NCBI GenBank assembly: GCA_013001805.1
Contig: JABDLW010000096.1
Span: forward strand, 1 to 6,053
From: Saprospiraceae bacterium
GTDB lineage: Bacteria > Bacteroidota > Bacteroidia > Chitinophagales > Saprospiraceae
DNA length: 6,053 bases
Direction: 5' to 3'
Each line of letters starts with the position of its first letter. The stretch's first letter is position 1. Shown here piece after piece: positions 1-4,847 of the stretch. The notes below the pieces were generated by a model. It did no database searches. It was given only the letters and a program-made list of their open reading frames with translations, and was not told where the DNA came from. Both the position numbers and the translations under genes were made by a program.

Positions 1-1238
1 AATTTAAATTCCTCCTTTCCTTTGCTCAATAACTGGCCATTTAAATAAAAAGCATTCGGCCCCTTTACATCGAATCTACCATTAAAATGGAGCGACCGTG
101 TTTTTAAATCAAATTGTACCCCTCGCACTGTCTCAGACCAGTTGGTGATAATCACATCCTGAGCATGACGGATCCGGCCTACCTTGTCAAGTTCCAGAGC
201 GAAGGTATCGTTCGGAACAAGGCCGAGAGCAGATAAAACAATACGGGCAAATTTGTGATAGCCCTCCGCATTTAATTGTACACCATTCTCAGTATATTTT
301 TTTTCGGTTGGCTCCTGAATTAAACTCTCAAAGAGATCTATAAATAAATGGCCACGGGCAGTTGCCTGATCTTTAATAAATTCAGTGGTAAGGCGCAATC
401 GCTCATTTCGTTGATCCGTATTTACCGGAAAAACGGTGCTTTCCTGTTTGGGAGGTGAAAGTAAAACTGCATTAATTCTGAGTGAGTCCACAATTTCCAA
501 TAGCCTGGTGTATCCGCTCTGAAATAAGTCATGGTCATCACTGTAGGCCATTTCCGGCCCGTATCCAATAAATAAAGTGTTGGGAGCTGCCTGGATAATA
601 TGGTCGAGTAGTACCTTGGAGCCAAAGCCCTCTTGTGCCGAGGGTGGCTGCCAGGATCTTGTATTTTGAGCCGAGCCAAACTGAGATCGTGCCAGGCCAA
701 ACACATCATCGGCCGGCCAACCTATATTGCGAAACGTTAGCGACTGTCCCGGCCAATTTCGCAAAATAGCACTTTCCAAGAATGGGTACTTATCAAGCTC
801 TGATATCAGTGTTCCACCGAGAAATACAAGTCGCTGTGTACTGTCCTTGATTGGCACCGACAGACTTTGAGGCATGGTAAAAGGACTCTCTTGATTGTCC
901 TGATTCCATGCTTTTATTTTCCACCACAGCTTCTTACCGGAAGGCAGGGCAGGTCCATCATACCTCATCATGGTGTCCCGGGTAAAGCGCCTTCCACTGT
1001 CCCAAATATCTCCCACATCCTTCTTGAGAAGGTCGGGGTCATTGGCGAGAAGTATACGATAACCAAAGACTGTGTCAGCATTTGTGCAGGTCCAGCTGAA
1101 AATTATATCGTCTGTCTCAATACCCAAATTGGTTTCTATATGAGTCAACTCGGCATTGATTAAGGAGAATTCATTTACGGATTTACAACCGGTCCAAAAG
1201 ATCAGCAGAGCGCATACAACTGCATAGGTAAATTTCAT
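1..1238 (-). CDS. FnIII-like (GH78 N-terminal type) plus SGNH/GDSL-hydrolase-like lipoprotein, 3' end outside window
   Basis: The reading frame is open from ATG at 1238 to the window edge: 412 codons with no stop, so the C-terminus is missing. Residues 1-18 are a lipoprotein signal peptide with a short basic start, a hydrophobic stretch and WTGC, with Cys18 as the probable lipidated residue. Residues about 28-130 resemble the FnIII-like domain at the front of bacterial alpha-L-rhamnosidases: FSW near 47, GYRILLA near 59, DIWDSGR near 77, then LWWKIKAWNQD. Residues about 136-340 resemble an SGNH hydrolase of a kind I recall from Planctomycetes and Bacteroidota, with VFLGGTLI at 138, NIGWPADDVFG at 171, FIGYGPE at 223, LLSPPK at 259 and NGVQLNAEGY at 318. 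The catalytic positions are altered: Thr143 where Ser is expected, no block III Asn, Asn318 and Gln321 for the DxxH pair. The protein is probably on the outer face of a membrane. It may bind or weakly cleave a glycan or ester substrate; the substrate is unknown. The fold call is firm, activity is doubtful. Confidence 0.82.
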   Translation of the reverse strand, partial: MKFTYAVVCALLIFWTGCKSVNEFSLINAELTHIETNLGIETDDIIFSWTCTNADTVFGYRILLANDPDLLKKDVGDIWDSGRRFTRDTMMRYDGPALPSGKKLWWKIKAWNQDNQESPFTMPQSLSVPIKDSTQRLVFLGGTLISELDKYPFLESAILRNWPGQSLTFRNIGWPADDVFGLARSQFGSAQNTRSWQPPSAQEGFGSKVLLDHIIQAAPNTLFIGYGPEMAYSDDHDLFQSGYTRLLEIVDSLRINAVLLSPPKQESTVFPVNTDQRNERLRLTTEFIKDQATARGHLFIDLFESLIQEPTEKKYTENGVQLNAEGYHKFARIVLSALGLVPNDTFALELDKVGRIRHAQDVIITNWSETVRGVQFDLKTRSLHFNGRFDVKGPNAFYLNGQLLSKGKEEFK

Positions 1239-1252
1239 TCTGTCAAATTATC

Positions 1253-1260
1253 CAAAATTA
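1253..1260 (-). promoter_or_regulatory. Proximal Bacteroidota -7 motif TAATTTTG for the SGNH gene
   Basis: Read on the minus strand this is TAATTTTG, an exact match to the Bacteroidota -7 consensus TAnnTTTG. A TTG at 1286-1284 (minus) sits 23 bases upstream, at the long end of spacings reported for the -33 element. Transcription from here would start about 8-10 bases before the ATG, which is a short leader. It competes with the distal copy. Confidence 0.38.
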
Positions 1261-1270
1261 CGTCAACCGT

Positions 1271-1278
1271 CAAAATTA
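1271..1278 (-). promoter_or_regulatory. Distal Bacteroidota -7 motif TAATTTTG for the SGNH gene
   Basis: This is a second exact TAATTTTG on the minus strand, 18 bases upstream of the first. It would give a leader of about 25-28 bases, a more usual length. No TTG stands at the ideal distance; the nearest, at 1293-1291, is only 12 bases away. Its presence suggests the SGNH gene can be transcribed separately from the cyclase gene ending at 1367. Confidence 0.38.
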
Positions 1279-1366
1279 TCTGGCAATGTACAAGACTTCC
1301 TCTTCCTTTTAATGATGCTACTTTCTCAGATACCTGGGTCACCCATCAGCCTCCAGCCTTATGGAA

Positions 1367-3295
1367 TCAGGGGTTGAAGGGAATTCCGACTTTTTTGATC
1401 AATTCAATAAATCGTGGCTCCCTATGTAGTTTGGCCCAGGTAGGATTGATGCCAAGGAAAACCATAGAACCAAGACGATGTTGGTAGGCGCCTTCCAGAT
1501 ACGATAGAGCGCTATCTTTATCATCAAGGGCAAGAAAAATCGTAGCAAAATCAAGATGCAATAATTGCTGAGGATTTTCCTTTTGGCGTTGTTTCAATTT
1601 ATCTAAAATCTCTAAAACTTTTTCCCGTTGTCCCATCAAACCATAGACAAAACCTACCGGTGTCCATCCTGAGAGCGGGCTACCCGTGAGCGTCTGGTAC
1701 TCAAGTAAATAAGCAAGTGCAGCGGAATATTCCTCTTTTAACAAATATGCAATACCCTTAGCCTCCATGGCGATCCTGAGGTCAGGTGCTATTACCAGGG
1801 CCTTATCATATGCCAAAAGTGCTTCGTCCAGGCTGCCGCTATATAATAAGGCCTGCCCATAGTAGCAGTGCAAAAGTGCATTTAGCGGATCCAGAGACAA
1901 TGAATCAGCTAGGAGGTCAACTGCGATGTCACTTTTACCCATAGCTGACACATATAAGCTCTTTGTAATGAGATAGTTGTCATCTTGCTTGCTTTGCTTA
2001 GAAGCACAATTCAGATGATACTCAACTCCAGGCCAATTCCATTCATAAAACAGTGCAACCAGGGCCTTGGCTACATGTGCACTGGCATCCTCAGGATTTA
2101 GAGCGATGGCGCGATCTGCTGCCTCTCTGGATGTTTCAAATGCTTCTTTAGGTGGTACGACACCTATGGAGCCCAAAAAAGCATAAATCGATGCCTTATG
2201 CGAAAGTGGAAGTGTAAAATCGGGCTCCAATGCCAGTGCCTTGTCGAAATAGCTTAGCGCCTTAAACCCATCAGTGGGATTAAATTTATTAAAGAAGAAT
2301 ACACCCTTTAGGTACAGGTCATAGGCCTGCATATTTTGAGTTGGCGGTTTGATGTTTTCAGAATCAAACGGATCTAGAAATAAGCGCATTTTAGCAGAAA
2401 TCTTCTGAGCAATTTCATCCTGGACGGCAAAGATATCTTCCAGATTCCGGTCATAAGTCTCTGACCACAAATGCACATCCTCAACAGCATTAATTAATTG
2501 TGCCGTGATTCTGACCTGTTTGCCCAGTCTTCGTACACTACCTTCTAAAATCGATTGGACACCCAATATTTGGGCAATTTGCTTAATACCATGGGTTTTA
2601 CCCTTAAAGGCAAAAGATGATGTACGTGAGGTCACACGAAGTCCATCCATGCGAACCAGCGTATTTAATATCTCCTCTGTAATTCCGTCGCTGAAAAACT
2701 CATTATCCGGATCTGAACTCATGTTGGTAAACGGTAAGACCGCGATCGTCTTGAGACTTAATTCGCCTTTACCCTGCAAATCTCCGGGCTTCGGAACCAA
2801 TAAATTGTGACCCGTCACTGCAAATATTTTGACTGGCCTCTTCACATTCTTTAAATTGAATTCACCCAGGTAAGTTGTTTGTAGTTCGGGATGATTTTGA
2901 ATTTCCGAGTTGACTTTATCCGAAATTAAAATGGACTCCGGCAGTCCCATACTTTCAATACGCGATGCAATATTTACCCCTTCACCATAGACCCCATCTT
3001 CATCAAAGGCGATATCACCGGTATGGATTCCAATGCGTAAAGGAATCTTTGGCTCTGAGCTTAATTCTTTCTGAATCAGAATAGCTGATTCGACGGCCTG
3101 CAATGCACTATCGAAGGTAATCAGGGATCCATCACCAAAATATTGAATGATCTCACCGGCAAAATCCCGGGTTGACGCTTCCAGTACTTTTCTGTGGCGC
3201 TTACGTCTACTTTTAGCTAATTGCTCATCTTGGCCCATCAGTGCAGTATAACCTACCATATCGGTAAACATAATGGCACTAAGTTTCCTGTACAT
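1367..3295 (-). CDS. Class III adenylate/guanylate cyclase domain, TolB-like domain and TPR repeat protein
   Basis: Complete protein of 642 residues, ending in TGA. Residues 1-160 are a class III cyclase domain. FTDMVGYT (10-17) carries first metal Asp12, FGDG (53-56) carries second metal Asp55, and VNIASR (107-112) carries the transition-state Asn108 and Arg112. The usual purine-selecting Lys is Gln51 and the usual Asp is Glu105, so the substrate (ATP, GTP or none) is uncertain. Residues about 180-305 match the TolB-like module of such proteins (TIAVLPFTNMSSDPDNEF, DGITEEIL, ILEGSVRR, VRITAQLI, HLWSETYDR). Residues about 320-600 are alpha-helical TPR repeats, for example ALSYFDKALALEPDF and ALLAYDKALVIAPDL, and the usual family tail (REPRFIELIKKVGIP) closes it. 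No signal peptide or membrane segment is visible, so it is probably cytosolic; TPRs suggest partner binding. The ATG at 3295 is preferred over an in-frame ATG at 3466 because the cyclase core begins immediately after it. No Shine-Dalgarno is visible. Confidence 0.92.
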   Translation of the reverse strand: MYRKLSAIMFTDMVGYTALMGQDEQLAKSRRKRHRKVLEASTRDFAGEIIQYFGDGSLITFDSALQAVESAILIQKELSSEPKIPLRIGIHTGDIAFDEDGVYGEGVNIASRIESMGLPESILISDKVNSEIQNHPELQTTYLGEFNLKNVKRPVKIFAVTGHNLLVPKPGDLQGKGELSLKTIAVLPFTNMSSDPDNEFFSDGITEEILNTLVRMDGLRVTSRTSSFAFKGKTHGIKQIAQILGVQSILEGSVRRLGKQVRITAQLINAVEDVHLWSETYDRNLEDIFAVQDEIAQKISAKMRLFLDPFDSENIKPPTQNMQAYDLYLKGVFFFNKFNPTDGFKALSYFDKALALEPDFTLPLSHKASIYAFLGSIGVVPPKEAFETSREAADRAIALNPEDASAHVAKALVALFYEWNWPGVEYHLNCASKQSKQDDNYLITKSLYVSAMGKSDIAVDLLADSLSLDPLNALLHCYYGQALLYSGSLDEALLAYDKALVIAPDLRIAMEAKGIAYLLKEEYSAALAYLLEYQTLTGSPLSGWTPVGFVYGLMGQREKVLEILDKLKQRQKENPQQLLHLDFATIFLALDDKDSALSYLEGAYQHRLGSMVFLGINPTWAKLHREPRFIELIKKVGIPFNP

Positions 3296-3339
3296 TATCG
3301 GTGTTTTTTGGCAATCATGACGAAGGTAAGGATTTAAGT

Positions 3340-3355
3340 TGCAAGCCCTCTTGCA
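3340..3355. repeat. Perfect inverted repeat TGCAAG-CCCT-CTTGCA in the divergent intergenic region
   Basis: Two 6-base arms separated by 4 bases are perfect reverse complements. The site is 45 bases upstream of the cyclase ATG (3295) and about 59 bases upstream of the -7 motif of the DUF4440 gene. It could be an operator for a dimeric regulator or a small hairpin in the cyclase leader transcript. No T-run follows on either strand, so it is not a typical terminator. A 6-base arm can occur by chance. Confidence 0.45.
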
Positions 3356-3413
3356 GGATCGACCTGCATAGATATCTTGGGGTTTACAACCTATTAACAG
3401 ACAATTTAAAGAA

Positions 3414-3421
3414 TAATTTTG
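3414..3421 (+). promoter_or_regulatory. Bacteroidota -7 motif TAATTTTG for the DUF4440-fpg pair
   Basis: TAATTTTG matches TAnnTTTG exactly. Its end is 24 bases before the ATG at 3446, so transcription would begin near 3427-3430 and leave a leader of about 16-20 bases. No convincing TTG stands at the -33 distance. The upstream in-frame TTG at 3419 lies inside this motif and would not be transcribed, which supports the ATG at 3446 as the true start. Confidence 0.5.
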
Positions 3422-3445
3422 CTTACTTTCCGGCAAATAAACAGC

Positions 3446-3919
3446 ATGCTTCCACACAGCTTCCATCAGATTTCATACGCTTTGATAATATTTCTGATGG
3501 TATTTGTCCCTTATGCAAATGGTCAGTCCAATTTTAAAAGTGATTCACTAGCTATTCTAAAAGTGCTCTACCAACAACAGGATCACTGGAATGAAGCCGA
3601 CATTGAATCCTTCATGGGAGGTTACTGGCCATCGGAAGAACTAGTATTTGTAGGCGCGGAGGGACCTACTTATGGTTATGAGCCGGTAAAATTAAATTAC
3701 TATAAACGTTACCCCGATAAAACCAATATGGGCACTTTGGCATTTACAGTGATACAATTATCGAGAATTGATCAGGCGAGTGCTTTATTGGTTGGGAGAT
3801 ATCATCTCACTCTGACCACGGGAAACTCCCAAGGCTATTTTACTTTGGTCTGGAGAAAAATCAACGGAAATTGGTTGATTGTGAGTGACCACACTACTGC
3901 AGGTAAATCTTCAGATTAA
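3446..3919 (+). CDS. Secreted DUF4440/SnoaL-like (NTF2-fold) protein
   Basis: Complete at 157 residues. Residues 1-26 are a signal peptide: MLPHSFHQIS, a hydrophobic core (YALIIFLMVFVPYA), then a likely cleavage site ANG before Gln27. There is no lipobox Cys, so it should be soluble in the periplasm or exported. Residues about 33-150 match the DUF4440/SnoaL-like family of small cone-shaped domains: an N-terminal helix with DHWNEADIESFMGGYW, then strands ending in FTLVWRKINGNWLIVSDHT. Family members bind small ligands or act as small enzymes; no catalytic set can be assigned here, so function is unknown. It is transcribed away from the cyclase gene and 28 bases ahead of the DNA glycosylase gene, probably in one transcript. 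A longer form starting at TTG 3419 is less likely because that codon is inside the -7 motif. Confidence 0.85.
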   Translation: MLPHSFHQISYALIIFLMVFVPYANGQSNFKSDSLAILKVLYQQQDHWNEADIESFMGGYWPSEELVFVGAEGPTYGYEPVKLNYYKRYPDKTNMGTLAFTVIQLSRIDQASALLVGRYHLTLTTGNSQGYFTLVWRKINGNWLIVSDHTTAGKSSD

Positions 3920-3947
3920 TTATCATGGGTGTACTATAAATAGAAAA

Positions 3948-4739
3948 ATGCCGGAATTACCTGAGGTAAATACAGTTAGAAATAATTTTCACCTGACCGT
4001 CTTACACCTAAACATAATTGAGGTGGCGGTTCACGATGACGTGATTCTTCGCAACAGCTCACCTAAGCAATTTAAACAAACACTTGATGGTCGACGGTTT
4101 GTCGACACTTACCGGCAGGGTAAGTACTTTTTCGGTATCCTGGATAATGGAATTCATATACTTTTTCATTTGGGGATGACAGGTGACCTCATCTATTATT
4201 TTACCAGGGACGACCAACCCAAGTACGAGCGTTTCCGTATTCAATTCTCGGATGGGATGATTTTGGGTTACAATGATCCTCGGAAATTTTCGAATATCCT
4301 GGTCATTCAAAACCTACCCATATACTTGCAAGAAATTAAATTAGGTCCGGATGCCCTGGTCATTTCGCAAGAAGAATTTGAAGCGATGTTTGCAAACCGA
4401 AAAACCTCGTTAAAAGCGCTGTTGATGAATCAACAGCTAATCGCCGGAATAGGAAATCTTTATGCCGATGAAATCTGCTATCAAGCAAAAATCCATCCTG
4501 CCTCATCTGCCGGTGCTCTGAGCAGACGCCATTTAAATGTACTCTATAAGTTAATGCGAGAAATATTGCAGGAAGCCTGCGACCGGGAAGCCTATTATCA
4601 AATCTATCCTGATAATTGGTTTTGGAAATGGCGTTCGGACGATACTAAGGTCCTAAAAGGCAAAGGATCCGTGGGCAAAATGAAGATTGCAGGCCGTACC
4701 ACCTATTTTGTCGAAGGGTATCAAAAACTTATTGTTTGA
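3948..4739 (+). CDS. Fpg/Nei-family DNA glycosylase/AP lyase with zincless finger
   Basis: Complete at 263 residues, about the usual family length. These enzymes remove oxidised bases (such as 8-oxoguanine or formamidopyrimidines) from DNA and cut the strand at the abasic site. MPELPEV at the start gives the catalytic Pro2 (exposed after Met removal) and Glu3; the ATG at 3948 is fixed by this, since anything longer would bury the proline. Lys59 in RQGKYF is the conserved DNA-contacting lysine. LGMTG (Met77) and DPRKF (Arg112, Phe114) supply the three residues that fill the gap left by the flipped base. The H2TH region (about 150-190) is well conserved, with AGIGNLYADEI and Asn170. The C-terminal finger (about 238-259) keeps Arg250 in GRTTYF but has no cysteine; the only Cys residues are 178 and 211. 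That is a zincless finger as in NEIL1 and plant Fpg. Preference between Fpg-type and Nei-type lesions cannot be settled. Probably co-transcribed with the DUF4440 gene. Confidence 0.93.
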   Translation: MPELPEVNTVRNNFHLTVLHLNIIEVAVHDDVILRNSSPKQFKQTLDGRRFVDTYRQGKYFFGILDNGIHILFHLGMTGDLIYYFTRDDQPKYERFRIQFSDGMILGYNDPRKFSNILVIQNLPIYLQEIKLGPDALVISQEEFEAMFANRKTSLKALLMNQQLIAGIGNLYADEICYQAKIHPASSAGALSRRHLNVLYKLMREILQEACDREAYYQIYPDNWFWKWRSDDTKVLKGKGSVGKMKIAGRTTYFVEGYQKLIV

Positions 4740-4847
4740 GAAAACAAGTTACTCCGTGACAACACGTGAAATTCATCTTGAATCTTAATTGCCATAATTT
4801 TTGCATCTTCCTGACATAATCAGATATATCCTTTAACACCAACTATT

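Larger units (their letters stand above)
1242..1280. repeat. Repeated GTCAAA(A)TTATC motif in the leader of the SGNH gene
   Basis: On the plus strand GTCAAATTATC lies at 1242-1252 and GTCAAAATTATC at 1269-1280, a near-identical pair 27 bases apart that differs by one A. Between them are CAAAATTA (1253-1260) and another GTCAA (1262-1266). The block lies 4-42 bases upstream of the ATG at 1238. It overlaps both promoter-like -7 motifs, so it may be duplicated promoter sequence or a regulator-binding site; the sequence alone does not decide. Low-complexity AT-rich drift is the main alternative. Confidence 0.5.

Noticed and set aside
422..1163. Two further open frames inside the SGNH gene (422-709 minus, another frame; 867-1163 plus).
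   Set aside because: Both lie wholly inside a convincing protein-coding frame, have no recognisable domain and look like shadow frames.
1320..1350. Possible terminator hairpin after the cyclase gene (TGGGTcACCCA).
   Set aside because: The realistic stem is only 4 bases with a 3-base loop and no T-run follows on the minus strand.
2505..2810. Plus-strand open frame of 101 codons opposite the TolB-like domain.
   Set aside because: It is antisense to strongly conserved coding sequence and its translation has no family features.
3301..3537. Plus-strand open frame of 78 codons across the divergent region.
   Set aside because: It crosses the promoter motif and overlaps the DUF4440 signal peptide in a different frame; nothing in it is recognisable.
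4059..4310. Minus-strand open frame of 83 codons opposite fpg.
   Set aside because: It is antisense to the conserved core of the glycosylase and has no supporting feature.
4740..4803. Small hairpins (ATTCA-TCT-TGAAT at 4771-4783) and a T-rich stretch after fpg, considered as a terminator; a TA-N3-TTTG sequence at 4795-4803, considered as a promoter for the PQQ gene.
   Set aside because: The stem is 5 bases and AT-rich and the T-run is not adjacent; the promoter-like site has a spacer one base too long and a poorly placed TTG.
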